This document shows positions 40,189 to 49,450 of a stretch of DNA of 61,908 nucleotides, one piece after another. Each line of letters begins with the position of its first letter. Position 1 is the first letter of the stretch. The stretch lies in contig JBOFOQ010000001.1 of NCBI GenBank assembly GCA_051659505.1, positions 1 through 61,908 on the forward strand. The letters run 5' to 3'. A model generated the notes under the pieces. That model had not been told where the DNA came from and ran no database searches. It saw nothing but the letters and a program-made list of their open reading frames with translations. Source of the DNA: JAGNZR01 sp051659505 (lineage in GTDB: Bacteria; Fusobacteriota; Fusobacteriia; Fusobacteriales; Fusobacteriaceae). Position numbers and translations under genes: made by a program.

Positions 40189-40215
40189 ATATTCAAAAAT
40201 AAAAGGAGCTTTGAA

Positions 40216-40932
40216 ATGGAATATAGAGTTATTAACATATTACAAACAAGAGAGTTGAGAGTTAATTTTACTAAAAGTGAAGAAAGTATTTTAGATTTCA
40301 TAGAGAAGAATTTTAGTGAAATTCCTAAATATTCTGTGATAAAGCTATGTGAGGATGCTTACACGTCTCAGGCTAGTGTAAATAGAGTTTGTAAAAAATT
40401 AGGATTTAAAGGATTTAGTGAACTAAAATACTTTATTGAACAAGATATAGATAAAATGAGAAATTCAAAAAAATTAAATATAAACAATACATTTTTTTAT
40501 TTTGAAAACATAAATTTTCAAAATGTAAAAAATATAGTGGAGATTTTAAAGAATAATAGAAAAATTTTAATATATGGACTGGGAGCTTCAGAGATAACAG
40601 CTTTATATTTTCAACGACAGCTACTTTATTTAGGATTTCAAGCAATCGTTGTAAATGAAGAAAAAATGATAGAGCAGTTTGATGATTTTATTTTATTTAT
40701 ATTATCAAGTTCTGGTGAAACTTTAAGGGTGAGGCATGTTGCTAAGAATTTTAAAGATAAGAAAAAAATTGTAATATCTATAACAAAGTTAGGGAGTTCA
40801 CTTCATGAAATTTCTGATTTAGCTTTTACTCATAATATATCTATAGATAAACTGGATACAATTTCTAGGGAGCAGCAATTACACATGATAATTATGATTA
40901 ATGAATTGATAAATAAAATTCAAGTGGGATAA
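40216..40932 (+). CDS. RpiR-family sugar-sensing regulator
   Basis: The 238-residue protein has the RpiR helix-turn-helix at the N-terminus (FTKSEESILDFIEKNFSEIP, then SVIKLCEDAYTSQASVNRVC, KKLGFKGFSELK) and a sugar-isomerase (SIS) domain from about residue 105 (ILIYGLGASEITALYFQRQL, ILSSSGETLRVRHVA). SIS domains of this family bind phosphosugars. AAAGGAG precedes ATG 40216; the open frame upstream is not used. The following genes encode an alpha-mannosidase and a PTS permease, so it probably senses their phosphosugar and controls the inverted repeat at 40956-41003. Confidence 0.9.
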   Translation: MEYRVINILQTRELRVNFTKSEESILDFIEKNFSEIPKYSVIKLCEDAYTSQASVNRVCKKLGFKGFSELKYFIEQDIDKMRNSKKLNINNTFFYFENINFQNVKNIVEILKNNRKILIYGLGASEITALYFQRQLLYLGFQAIVVNEEKMIEQFDDFILFILSSSGETLRVRHVAKNFKDKKKIVISITKLGSSLHEISDLAFTHNISIDKLDTISREQQLHMIIMINELINKIQVG

Positions 40933-40949
40933 TTATCCCTTAAAAAGGA

Positions 40950-41003
40950 TTGAGTCTTTTTGTTCTATGAGTTTATAATAATGTTGAAATAAAGAACAAA
41001 AAG
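40950..41003 (+). promoter_or_regulatory. Promoter and inverted-repeat operator of the mannosidase-PTS operon
   Basis: TTGAGT (40950-40955), 18 bases, TATAAT (40974-40979). CTTTTTGTTCT (40956-40966) in the spacer and its exact inverse AGAACAAAAAG (40993-41003) near the transcription start flank the -10 box. The second arm also touches the ribosome site. This is a natural operator for the adjacent RpiR regulator. Confidence 0.65.
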
Positions 41004-41013
41004 GAGACATGAT

Positions 41014-43578
41014 TTGAGTAGAGATATAAAAATATTAATGCATACCCACTGGGATAGAGAGTGGTATTTTACAAAAGCAGAAACACAAGTGCTTTTAAGA
41101 AATCATATGTTTGAAGTTATAAAATTTTTAGAACAACATGAGGATATTATCTATGTTTTAGATGGACAAAGCGTAATGCTTGATGATTTTATTGAGTTTG
41201 CTCCAAAGTGGAAAGAACGAATTGAAAAATTAGTGAAAAAAGGAGCTCTTAAAGTTGGACCTTGGTATACACAGACAGATTTATTACTAGTTCATGGAGA
41301 ATCAATTATTAGAAATCTTTATTATGGAATAAAAAAAGCAAATGAGTACGGAGATGTTATGAATGTCGGTTATGTTCCTGATACTTTTGGTCATTCTGCT
41401 CAAATGCCACAAATATATTCAAAATTTGGAATAGAAAGTACTTTTTTTTGGAGAGGATATAGTGAATTAAAAGGCGAAAAATCTGATTTTCTTTGGAAAG
41501 GTATTGATGGCAGTACAATATTCGGTGTCAATTTAGCTACAGGATATCAAGGTGCTAAATATCTTGAAAGTAACAAAGAAGAATTAAAAGTTAGAATGGA
41601 TAAAATAATGAAAGTTTTAGATAATTATTCAGCAGGAAAGTCTAGACTGGTAATGAATGGGCATGACCAAATGCCTATTCAAAATAATATTCACTCAATA
41701 ATGAATAATCTTAGAGATTTTTATAAAGAAGACAAAATAGAGGTATCAAGTTTTGAAAGTTACGTAAATAGTTTGAGAGAATTAATGCTTGAAACTGTAG
41801 AAGGAGAACTAAATCATAGTAAACATGCGAGAATACATAAAACAATAACTTCAACAAGAATGGACATAAAGCTTTTAAATACAGAGCTTGAATACAAAAT
41901 ATATAATGTATTAGAACCTCTTGCACTTTTAGGAAAGGAATTAAATATAGAGTATCCCCATGAAATTTTTGAAAAATGCCTAAAAGAATTATTTGGAGCT
42001 CATGCTCATGACAGTATTGGGGGATGCAATTCTGATTTAGTAAATAGAGATATAAAGCAAAGATTAACGCAAGTTAAAGAGATTTTAGACACTCAAATAG
42101 AGCTCTATATGAGACTTATATCGTTATCAGCGAAAAATAAAGAGGAAAATGTAGTGACTCTTTATAACTATTTACCTTATAAAAGAACAAAAGAAAAAGT
42201 TGAGATTGAATTTATAACAAGAACAAGTGACTTTAAAATTCAAGACGGTGAAAAAGAGATAGAATACTTAATTTTAAATCAAGAAGTTTTAGATGCTGGT
42301 CTTATAGATAGACAAGTTGCAGCAAAACTTTTAGACATAAAAGTTTTTAAAACAAAAGTTAGTTTCATTGTTGATGAAATTGAGGGATTATCTGTTAAAT
42401 ATTTATCTTATGAAGATGGAACAAGTTATTCGCTAAAAACAATAGAATCGAGTAAAGATTCCATTGAAAATAATTTGTATAAAATCTATATAAAAAATAA
42501 TAAAGTTAATTTATTAATTAAAGATGAAAATAAAATTTTAGAAAATGTATTTTATATTGAAACAAGTGGTGACGGTGGTGACAGTTATGATTACTCTCCG
42601 CCGTATAAAGATTGTATAATAGATTCGACTACAGCAATAATAGAAGATTGTAGAGTTTTAGAGTCGGTATCAGAATCAATATTAAAATATAAATTGACTT
42701 ATAAATTGCCTAAAAATCAAAATTCTAGAGATCTCAATATATTAGATGCAGAAGCTAAATTTGATATAACAATATGTATGGGAGAAAAAGATTTAATAAA
42801 AGTAGATTTAGAACATCAAAATCACTTGGAAGATACAAGATTTAGAGCAGTTTTAAATACAAATATTTTAACAGACACAGTGGAGTCTGATTCTCATTTG
42901 TGTGTTGTTGAGAAACCAGTGTATTTTGAAAAAGAATTAAGTATTTGGGAACAAGATAAGTGGGTAGAAAAACCAGTTTCTATTGAAACTTTTAATTCTT
43001 ATGTAGCGTTAAAATCGAAAGACTCAGAGGCAACTATATATTCTTATGGTTTGAAAGAATACGAAGTGGTAGACAAGAAAATTTATCTAACACTATTTAG
43101 AACATTCTCTCATTTAGGAAAAAGAGAACTTATAAACAGACCTGGAAGACCTTCTGGAATAGAGATAGAAACTCCAGATAACCAATTACCTAAAGAAAGA
43201 TTTAATTTTAATTTAGCTTTTACATTTTTAAGAACAGAAAAAAATAATAGTCAAAAAGCCCGTGAGTTTTTATCTCCAGTAGAGGGTTATCAACTGAAAG
43301 AATTTAATCGATTTAATATTAATATTCCTGATATTAGAAAAAAAATTAAATCTTTTTTAAACCTAGATTTAAATGGAACAGTTTTAAGTGCTTTAAAAGA
43401 AAGTGAAAGTACTGGATATTTATTCTTAAGATTATTTAACCCAAATAATCATAAAATAGAACTGAAATTTAATGAAGGGATTTTCTTAAGTAATATGTTT
43501 GAAGAGAGATTAGACTCAATAATGAAATATAGCATTAAAAGTCAGGAGATTTTAAATATATTAATAAAAAGAAAATAG
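41014..43578 (+). CDS. GH38 alpha-mannosidase (MngB-like)
   Basis: The 854-residue protein is a glycoside hydrolase family 38 enzyme that removes alpha-linked mannose. The zinc and catalytic motifs are present: MHTHWDREWYFTKAE at residues 9-23, GYVPDTFGHSAQMPQI near residue 118 with the nucleophile Asp, VMNGHDQMPIQ near residue 212, and GAHAHDSIGGCNSDLVN near residue 329. There is no signal peptide, so it acts in the cytoplasm on a sugar brought in by the PTS behind it, as MngB does on mannosyl-glycerate phosphate. The start is TTG 41014, with AAGGAGA seven bases upstream. The exact substrate is not determined by sequence. Confidence 0.9.
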   Translation: MSRDIKILMHTHWDREWYFTKAETQVLLRNHMFEVIKFLEQHEDIIYVLDGQSVMLDDFIEFAPKWKERIEKLVKKGALKVGPWYTQTDLLLVHGESIIRNLYYGIKKANEYGDVMNVGYVPDTFGHSAQMPQIYSKFGIESTFFWRGYSELKGEKSDFLWKGIDGSTIFGVNLATGYQGAKYLESNKEELKVRMDKIMKVLDNYSAGKSRLVMNGHDQMPIQNNIHSIMNNLRDFYKEDKIEVSSFESYVNSLRELMLETVEGELNHSKHARIHKTITSTRMDIKLLNTELEYKIYNVLEPLALLGKELNIEYPHEIFEKCLKELFGAHAHDSIGGCNSDLVNRDIKQRLTQVKEILDTQIELYMRLISLSAKNKEENVVTLYNYLPYKRTKEKVEIEFITRTSDFKIQDGEKEIEYLILNQEVLDAGLIDRQVAAKLLDIKVFKTKVSFIVDEIEGLSVKYLSYEDGTSYSLKTIESSKDSIENNLYKIYIKNNKVNLLIKDENKILENVFYIETSGDGGDSYDYSPPYKDCIIDSTTAIIEDCRVLESVSESILKYKLTYKLPKNQNSRDLNILDAEAKFDITICMGEKDLIKVDLEHQNHLEDTRFRAVLNTNILTDTVESDSHLCVVEKPVYFEKELSIWEQDKWVEKPVSIETFNSYVALKSKDSEATIYSYGLKEYEVVDKKIYLTLFRTFSHLGKRELINRPGRPSGIEIETPDNQLPKERFNFNLAFTFLRTEKNNSQKAREFLSPVEGYQLKEFNRFNINIPDIRKKIKSFLNLDLNGTVLSALKESESTGYLFLRLFNPNNHKIELKFNEGIFLSNMFEERLDSIMKYSIKSQEILNILIKRK

Positions 43579-43595
43579 TAAAAAGGAGGTTTAAT

Positions 43596-45212
43596 ATGCA
43601 AAAATTAAAAAAAGAACTTCAAAGCTTTGGAAAAACTTTATTATTTCCAATATCCATACTATCATTTATGGCAATATTTTTAGGAATATCAGCAGCACTA
43701 CAAAATCCGAATATAGTAAAGTTTCTGCCTTTTCTTCAAGGAACTAAAGTGCAGGTTATATTAGGTTTTATAAGAAAGCTATCAGGAATTCCATTTGGAC
43801 AATTGCCTTTACTTTTTGCTATGGCAATTCCATTAGGAGTTGTAAAAAGAGACAAGGAAGTGGCTGTGTATTCATCTGTAATTGGGTATATAGCGATGTT
43901 AGTTGGAATGAATTATCTTTTGAGTGTTCAAGGTTATAACAAAGAAACGACAAGTATAGCGTACTTAATGAGTACAAAGGGAAATAATCAAATTGAGGCC
44001 ACGCTGAACAGCTCATTATTCACAGAAGTTTTGGGAATTTTTGTCTACAATATGAATGTGATTGGAGGAATAATAGCAGGTCTTTTAGGTGTGTTTATTC
44101 ACAATAGATTTAAACAAATTGAACTACACCCTTCTCTTAGCTTTTATAGTGGAAAAAGGTTTGTACCTATAATTACAGTTTTGTTACTGCCTCTAATTGG
44201 AATGGTACTGGTTTATATATGGCCTGTTATAAATAACGGGATTATGTTCTTAGGAACATTTATTTCTAAACTTGGTGTATTTGGAGTATTTTTATATGGA
44301 TTTATAGAAAAAGCAATAAATCCAACAGGGCTTCATCATATTTTAAACCAAGCTTTTAGATTTACAGCTCTTGGGGGAATAGAGAATGTGGCTGGTACAA
44401 CTCAAGTCGGCGGACTAAATATATATTTCGCTCAATTAGAAAATCATTTGGAATTTTCTCCTAAAGCTACATTATTTTTAGCTCAAGGAAAAATTCTTCA
44501 TATGGTATTTGGTATGCCAGCGGCAATATTTGCAATGTATAAATGCTCTTTACCAGAAAAAAGAGATAAATTTTTAAAATATTTTATACCAGGATTAACA
44601 GCTGTTATACTAACAGGTATAACAGAGCCTATTGATTTTACATTTATATTCATATCTCCATTATTATGGTTTGTTAACTCTATATTAGCAGGGTTAGCAT
44701 TTATGGTTCCAGCAATATTTGAAGTAGCGATAGGTAATATTCAAGGTGGATTAATAGATTGGTTTGTTTTTGGAGCGTTGCAAGGAATAAAAACGAAGTG
44801 GTATTTATTTTTAGTTCTAGGACCAATTTTTTCTCTTCTTTATTATTTCACTTATAGTGTTATAATAAAAAAGTTTAATGTACTAACAATCGGAAGAAAT
44901 AAAAATGATTTTGAAGATATAGAAGATGAAGAAAAAGAGGTAAAAAACAAGGACGAAAGCGATAATGATATTGTAGAAAACTTAGTGCAAGGATTAGGAG
45001 GAGTAAAAAATATAGTTGAAATTGACAACTGTATTTCTAGACTTAGAATAGAAATTAAAGATAGTTCTTTAATTGAGCAAGAGTTAATAAAAAAATCTAA
45101 ACCAAATGGTATAATTATTCCTGATAAAAACAATATTCACATTGTTTATGGTGGAAGAGTTACAAAAATGAGGAATATTTTAGATAATTATATTTTTTTA
45201 AAAAAAGGCTAA
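43596..45212 (+). CDS. PTS glucose-family EIIBC, partner of the mannosidase
   Basis: The 538-residue permease has an EIIC domain of about ten membrane segments (FGKTLLFPISILSFMAIFLG, NPTGLHHILNQAFRFTALGG near residue 247, ILTGITEPIDFTFIFISPL near residue 333) and a C-terminal EIIB with the phosphorylated Cys in EIDNCISRLRIEI near residue 473. An acidic linker (DFEDIEDEEKEVKNKDESDN) joins them. It is a paralogue of the malX-type permease at 35749. Mannosyl-glycerate systems use a fructose-family EII, so pairing a glucose-family EII with GH38 points to another mannoside. AGGAGG precedes the ATG, 17 bases after the mannosidase. Confidence 0.88.
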   Translation: MQKLKKELQSFGKTLLFPISILSFMAIFLGISAALQNPNIVKFLPFLQGTKVQVILGFIRKLSGIPFGQLPLLFAMAIPLGVVKRDKEVAVYSSVIGYIAMLVGMNYLLSVQGYNKETTSIAYLMSTKGNNQIEATLNSSLFTEVLGIFVYNMNVIGGIIAGLLGVFIHNRFKQIELHPSLSFYSGKRFVPIITVLLLPLIGMVLVYIWPVINNGIMFLGTFISKLGVFGVFLYGFIEKAINPTGLHHILNQAFRFTALGGIENVAGTTQVGGLNIYFAQLENHLEFSPKATLFLAQGKILHMVFGMPAAIFAMYKCSLPEKRDKFLKYFIPGLTAVILTGITEPIDFTFIFISPLLWFVNSILAGLAFMVPAIFEVAIGNIQGGLIDWFVFGALQGIKTKWYLFLVLGPIFSLLYYFTYSVIIKKFNVLTIGRNKNDFEDIEDEEKEVKNKDESDNDIVENLVQGLGGVKNIVEIDNCISRLRIEIKDSSLIEQELIKKSKPNGIIIPDKNNIHIVYGGRVTKMRNILDNYIFLKKG

Positions 45213-45223
45213 ATAAAATAAAG

Positions 45224-45260
45224 AAAAAAAGATAAATTTAATTTAAATTTATCTTTTTTT
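45224..45260 (+). terminator. Terminator after the mannosidase-PTS operon
   Basis: Sixteen bases ending GATAAATTT (45224-45239) pair with AAATTTATC plus seven T residues (45245-45260). The A and T tracts allow bidirectional use with the minus-strand genes beyond. Confidence 0.85.
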
Positions 45261-45333
45261 CTTGTAATTACATTAAAATAAAATTATGTTAAAAAAAAAT
45301 TAAAAATTTCCAGTTATTAATTATTTTCAGTAG

Positions 45334-45345
45334 CTGAGTAGTTAC
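45334..45345. repeat. Solitary IS66/MITE end
   Basis: CTGAGTAGTTAC is the exact inverse of the first 12 bases of the IS66 and MITE ends at 25298, 26449, 26636 and 26658. With the preceding AG it reads AGCTGAGTAGTTAC, closest to the MITE type. No partner end is found nearby. It lies just behind the aldolase stop codon. Confidence 0.6.
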
Positions 45346-45352
45346 TTTTTCT

Positions 45353-46312
45353 TTATTTAACTTTAAAAATTCTTTTTATCTTATCTACATAATAATTAGT
45401 CATTTCATTTTTAGGAGCAGTTAAATATTTTTTTAAATCCATTTCTTTAGGATTGTTTTTCATATACTCCAAAAGTGTACTTGTAAAAATAAGTCTTCCA
45501 TCTGTATCAACGTTTATTTTAGTAACTATTGACTTAGAAGCTCTTTGAAGTTCACTGTCAGGAATTCCAATGGCATCTTTTATTTCTCCGCCATATTTTT
45601 TGAATTTGTCTATATACTCAGATGGAACTGATGAGGAACCATGTAAAACTATTGGGAAATTTCCTAGTTCTTTTTTGATTTCATCAAGTATATCAAGTCT
45701 TAACTTAGGAAAAGTACCAGGTTTAAATTTATGTGCTCCGTGAGCGGTTCCTATTGCAATAGCAAGAGAGTCAACACCTGTTTTATTTACAAATTCAATA
45801 ACTTCGTATGGATTAGTGAATTTTTCATGCTCAGAAGAGATCTCATCTTCTATACCTGATAAAACACCTAACTCGCCCTCGACACTTGCACCATAAAGTT
45901 TTGCAAGCTCAACAATTTCTTTAGTTTTCTCTATATTTATATAAAATTCTTCGTGAGAAGCATCTATCATAACTGATGAAAAACCATAATCTAAACAATC
46001 TTTAATTTGAATAAAATCTTTTCCGTGATCTAAATTAAGTGCTACGGAAATTTTACTTTTTTGTTTTCTTATATCTAAAATTGCTCCTTTAACGAGAAGA
46101 GGTAAAGTTTCTTTTCCAATATATTTTCTAGCAGAATCTGAAATTTGTAAAATAACATCGGAGTTAGCTTTACTGCATGCTTCAAGAATAGCTTTAAGCT
46201 GTTCTAAGTTAGCAAAATTAAAAGCTGGTACTGAATAGCCGTCTTTATTTGCTTTTTTAAACATTTCTTTTGTGTTTTCTAATCCTAAATCTTGAAATCT
46301 ATACATTGCCAT
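45353..46312 (-). CDS. Class II fructose-bisphosphate/ketose-bisphosphate aldolase
   Basis: The 319-residue zinc aldolase cleaves a ketose-1,6-bisphosphate (or tagatose/other analogue) into two triose units. GYSVPAFNFANLEQLKAIL near residue 25, NLDHGKDFIQIKDCLDYGFS near residue 93 (zinc His and catalytic region), SVMIDASH, GASVEGELGVLSGIED near residue 139, AIAIGTAHGAHKF near residue 186 and VLHGSSSVPSEYIDKF near residue 222 are standard. It overlaps the kinase gene by 28 bases and is the last gene of the Ula-type PTS cluster, so it should split the product of that kinase. Which epimer it prefers is not readable. Confidence 0.92.
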   Translation of the reverse strand: MAMYRFQDLGLENTKEMFKKANKDGYSVPAFNFANLEQLKAILEACSKANSDVILQISDSARKYIGKETLPLLVKGAILDIRKQKSKISVALNLDHGKDFIQIKDCLDYGFSSVMIDASHEEFYINIEKTKEIVELAKLYGASVEGELGVLSGIEDEISSEHEKFTNPYEVIEFVNKTGVDSLAIAIGTAHGAHKFKPGTFPKLRLDILDEIKKELGNFPIVLHGSSSVPSEYIDKFKKYGGEIKDAIGIPDSELQRASKSIVTKINVDTDGRLIFTSTLLEYMKNNPKEMDLKKYLTAPKNEMTNYYVDKIKRIFKVK

Positions 46313-47205
46313 TTTTCCATCCTTTTATACACGTTTTTCAATTCAGGGATTGATTCTCTTCCCCCTATTTTTTCAACAGATAGTGAGGCACATACTGAAG
46401 AAAATTTTATACTTTCAGCAAAATTAAAATTATTGCTTAAAGCATATACAAAAGCTCCGTGAAAAATATCTCCAGCTCCTGTTGTATCAATCGCTTTAGT
46501 AGGAAAAGCAGGATGAATGTAAATTTCACCATTTTTTTTATAGAGGCATCCCTTTTCTCCAAGAGTTATTATTACAATTTTCTTATTTAATTTTTCTAGT
46601 TGCAAAAACGCCTCTTTATAGTTAATAGTAGTTAATTTTTTAATTTTTGTATAATCACAAGCAAAATCTTCTGAACAAATAAGGTAATCAACTTTACTTG
46701 CAAGTTCAACAGTTTCATCTTTATAACTTCCTGCATCTAAAATTGAAATAGAGTTTTTAAATTCGTTTAAGGATAGCCTAGCTAATTCGATTTCATGTCC
46801 ATCTAAAAGAATAAATTCTGGTTTTTTTATATATTTCATTTTATAATTTCCAGGAATTACATTTTTATTTCTATTGTTTAAGATAGTTCGACTTCCGTTA
46901 GAAGTATTAGTTATAATCATACTACAAGGAGTATGATATTCATCTCTAACAATACTATTTGTTAAATCTATACCTACAGATTCTAACTCCTTTAAAATAA
47001 GTTGAGCATAGACATCTTTTCCTAGGGTAGTTATATAGGATACATTTTCTTTATATTTTCCAAGAAGAAAAGAAGCGTTTCCTGTAGGGCCTCCACCCAT
47101 TATTTTAGTCTCATTGATTTTATATTTTTTATTTTCTATGGGATACTCTTTCATAAGATAAGTTATATCACAGGCAGAATGCCCTACACATAATATTTTT
47201 TTCAT
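46285..47205 (-). CDS. PfkB-family sugar kinase
   Basis: The 306-residue kinase belongs to the ribokinase/PfkB group: ILCVGHSACDITYLMKEYPI at the N-terminus, GGGPTGNASFLLGKY near residue 36, and the ATP-site motif IDTTGAGDIFHGAFVYALSN near residue 239 with the catalytic Asp in G-A-G-D. It likely phosphorylates the sugar phosphate produced by the PTS to a bisphosphate for the aldolase. The start is ATG 47205: AAGGAAGAG stands before it, and an earlier in-frame ATG at 47226 lies inside the permease gene. Four bases separate permease stop and this ATG. Confidence 0.88.
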   Translation of the reverse strand: MKKILCVGHSACDITYLMKEYPIENKKYKINETKIMGGGPTGNASFLLGKYKENVSYITTLGKDVYAQLILKELESVGIDLTNSIVRDEYHTPCSMIITNTSNGSRTILNNRNKNVIPGNYKMKYIKKPEFILLDGHEIELARLSLNEFKNSISILDAGSYKDETVELASKVDYLICSEDFACDYTKIKKLTTINYKEAFLQLEKLNKKIVIITLGEKGCLYKKNGEIYIHPAFPTKAIDTTGAGDIFHGAFVYALSNNFNFAESIKFSSVCASLSVEKIGGRESIPELKNVYKRMEKWQCIDFKI

Positions 47206-47206
47206 T

Positions 47207-48580
47207 TTAGTACTCTTCCTTTGCATTGATTACTTTTGTATTTTTTTGAGAAATTGAGATTAAAATCATAAAAATAATTAAAGCTAGAATTATTGCGAAA
47301 ATTCCTGGAACTTTATAGTTTTCACCGACTTTACCAATAATAATTCCAAGAACACCAAAATCTATATCTCCAAAAGTTGTATTTTGAAATCCTATTCCAC
47401 CAAGTACTGGAAGTAGAAGTGCAGGTAAGAAAGATAAAAATAATCCATTGACGAAAGCACCGACAATAGCACCTTTTTTTCCACCGGTAGCGTTTCCATA
47501 TATTCCAGCTGTTGCTCCACAGAAAAAATGAGGGACAAGTCCAGGGATAATAAGGACAGCTCCAACAGCTCCAAGAATAAACATTCCTAATATTCCACCG
47601 ATAAAAGATGATAAAAATCCTATAATTACAGCATTTGGAGCATAAGTGAAAAATACTGCACAATCAACAGCAGGAATAGAATTTTTTATAACTTTTTGTG
47701 ATATACCTTGAAAAGCTGGGATAAGCTCAGACAAAATCATTCTAACACCACTATAAACAATAGTGACTCCAACAGCAAAACTAAGAGCCGAAGTTACTGA
47801 AAATACAATGTAATTCTTTCCACCTGAAAGTTCTTCAACAAAAACTGGTCCAGCTGCAACTGCTGCTATAATATAGAATACGAGCATAGTTATTGCTGTT
47901 GAAATGGTTGTATCTCTTAAGAAGTTTAATTTTTCAGGAATTTTTATATTTTCTGTACTGTCCTCAGGATTTCCAATTTTTTCTCCTATATACGCAGAAA
48001 TATAATATCCAATAGAACCAAAATGCCCCATGGCTATTCCGTCCTCATCGGTAACTAAATCTGTATATTTTTGTCCTATAGCTGGAGAAATTGCAGACCA
48101 CATTCCAAGAAAAAGTCCACCAACAATCACGAGCATAGTGCCTTGAAATCCAATTTTAGCAAGAACAGCTGAAAACATACAAGCAAGGAAAAAGCTATGA
48201 TGTCCTGTTAAAAAAATATATTTAAATTTTGTAAATCGAGCTATTAAAATATTTATTATAAGACCGGCCACTAAGATAAACATAGTTTCCTTTCCTAAAA
48301 TTTTCTGAGCTATTGAGACTATAGCCTCATTATTAGGGACGACCCCTGTTATATTAAAACCTTTTTCAATCATTTTTCCTAGATAATCTAAATTTTTAAC
48401 AATAAAATCTGCTCCAGCTCCAAGCATTATAAACCCTAGTATAGGTTTTAATGTTCCCACGATTAATTTGTTAATAGGTTTTTTTAAAGCTAAAAGTCCA
48501 ATTAAAGACATTAATCCTAATAAAAATGCTGGATTGGTTAAAATATCATTTCCTACTACTTTTAATAAATTCATTAACAT
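47207..48580 (-). CDS. PTS EIIC of the ascorbate/galactitol-like (UlaA/SgaT) family
   Basis: The 457-residue permease has about eleven membrane segments and UlaA-type motifs: ILGFIMLGAGADFIVKNLDY near residue 47, TGHHSFFLACMFSAVLAKIG near residue 125, and VPHFFCGATAGIYGNATGGK near residue 356. UlaA moves ascorbate in enteric bacteria, but related permeases carry other sugars. Here no ascorbate lactonase gene (ulaG) is nearby; instead a kinase and aldolase follow, suggesting a different sugar. AGGAGG precedes the start. IIC, IIB and IIA are separate genes in the order A-B-C. Confidence 0.88.
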   Translation of the reverse strand: MLMNLLKVVGNDILTNPAFLLGLMSLIGLLALKKPINKLIVGTLKPILGFIMLGAGADFIVKNLDYLGKMIEKGFNITGVVPNNEAIVSIAQKILGKETMFILVAGLIINILIARFTKFKYIFLTGHHSFFLACMFSAVLAKIGFQGTMLVIVGGLFLGMWSAISPAIGQKYTDLVTDEDGIAMGHFGSIGYYISAYIGEKIGNPEDSTENIKIPEKLNFLRDTTISTAITMLVFYIIAAVAAGPVFVEELSGGKNYIVFSVTSALSFAVGVTIVYSGVRMILSELIPAFQGISQKVIKNSIPAVDCAVFFTYAPNAVIIGFLSSFIGGILGMFILGAVGAVLIIPGLVPHFFCGATAGIYGNATGGKKGAIVGAFVNGLFLSFLPALLLPVLGGIGFQNTTFGDIDFGVLGIIIGKVGENYKVPGIFAIILALIIFMILISISQKNTKVINAKEEY

Positions 48581-48599
48581 TTTTTCCTCCTAATATATT

Positions 48600-48875
48600 T
48601 TATTTTATAAGGCTTTTAACTATGTCTAGTATATCTTCTCTAATTTTTTTCTTATTTGTATAACTTCTTATCGGAGCTGTTTTTATCGTAGTTATTTGAT
48701 CTGCTAACTCTTTAATAGTTACAATTAAATCTACATCTTTTCCAGTAACTGAATTAAAATCGCAAGAACTTATATTTGCTTTAATCCCTTCTTCTTCACA
48801 AATTTCTTCGATCTTCATAGCGCACATTAAGCTACTACCGATTCCATTACCACATACTGTTAATATTTTTATCAT
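48600..48875 (-). CDS. PTS EIIB (UlaB-like)
   Basis: The 91-residue cytoplasmic protein starts MIKILTVCGNGIGSSLMCAM with the phosphorylated Cys8 in the P-loop-like CGNGIGSS, standard for lactose/galactitol/ascorbate-type IIB. The start is ATG 48875, since GGAGGGGA precedes it; the ATG 15 bases earlier overlaps that site. It passes phosphate from EIIA to the sugar carried by EIIC. Confidence 0.92.
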   Translation of the reverse strand: MIKILTVCGNGIGSSLMCAMKIEEICEEEGIKANISSCDFNSVTGKDVDLIVTIKELADQITTIKTAPIRSYTNKKKIREDILDIVKSLIK

Positions 48876-48893
48876 TTTAATCCCCTCCATAAT

Positions 48894-49319
48894 TTATAAA
48901 AAACTTAATATTTCATTTTCACTAGATGAATTTGATATTTTTTTTATGATCTCTTCATCATCTATTAAATTAGATAATTTTCTTAAAATATTCATATGAG
49001 AAGTATTATCTTTTGAGGCTAACATGAAAATTAGATTTATCTTTTCTTGATCTTCAAAAAAAATAACACCTTCTTTTATTACTAGAAGAGAAACTCCTGT
49101 TTCAAGAGAACCATCTTCAGGTCGAGCATGTGGCATAGCCACTCCATCAGTTAATATGATGTAACTTCCAAATTTTTCAATGTTTTTAATAGTGGCATCA
49201 ATATATCTTTCTTCAATCTTATTTTTAGATACAAGAATCTTTCCAGCCTGCTTAACTCCGTCTTTCCAATTGTTAACCTTGTTAACGATAGAGATATTAT
49301 TTTTTAAAACTAATTTCAT
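48894..49319 (-). CDS. PTS EIIA (fructose/mannitol-ascorbate type)
   Basis: The 141-residue protein is a PTS EIIA-2 domain: YIDATIKNIEKFGSYIILTD then GVAMPHARPEDG with the phosphorylated His64, and LIFMLASKDNTSHMNILRKL. It receives phosphate from HPr and feeds EIIB. It is first in the minus-strand operon IIA-IIB-IIC-kinase-aldolase. An AAAGG site precedes the ATG. The same domain type is also fused to the neighbouring regulator. Confidence 0.92.
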   Translation of the reverse strand: MKLVLKNNISIVNKVNNWKDGVKQAGKILVSKNKIEERYIDATIKNIEKFGSYIILTDGVAMPHARPEDGSLETGVSLLVIKEGVIFFEDQEKINLIFMLASKDNTSHMNILRKLSNLIDDEEIIKKISNSSSENEILSFL

Positions 49320-49358
49320 ACAATAACCAACCTTTTAGATATTTTTTAGTATGTTGTA

Positions 49359-49387
49359 ATTATATTATGATTAGTCAGTAGTTTAAA
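49359..49387 (-). promoter_or_regulatory. Promoter of the Ula-type PTS operon
   Basis: On the minus strand TTTAAA (49387-49382), 17 bases, TATAAT (49364-49359). The poor -35 box suits dependence on the upstream PRD activator. Confidence 0.5.
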
Positions 49388-49410
49388 GAGTCTAGTTTTT
49401 TTATTTTTTT

Positions 49411-49450
49411 TCAAAAAAAAAGACCTCTAACTAGAGAGTTCTTTTTTTAA
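49411..49450. terminator. Terminator at the end of the PRD regulator gene
   Basis: A run of A residues plus GA (from 49411) and the matching TC plus T run (to 49450) enclose CTCT/AGAG segments around the regulator's stop codon. The minus-strand transcript ends in a T tract. Confidence 0.5.

Noticed and set aside
47331..47663. Minus-strand 110-residue frame with many Cys and Trp
   Set aside because: It is an out-of-frame reading of the EIIC gene; the odd composition comes from codons of the membrane segments.
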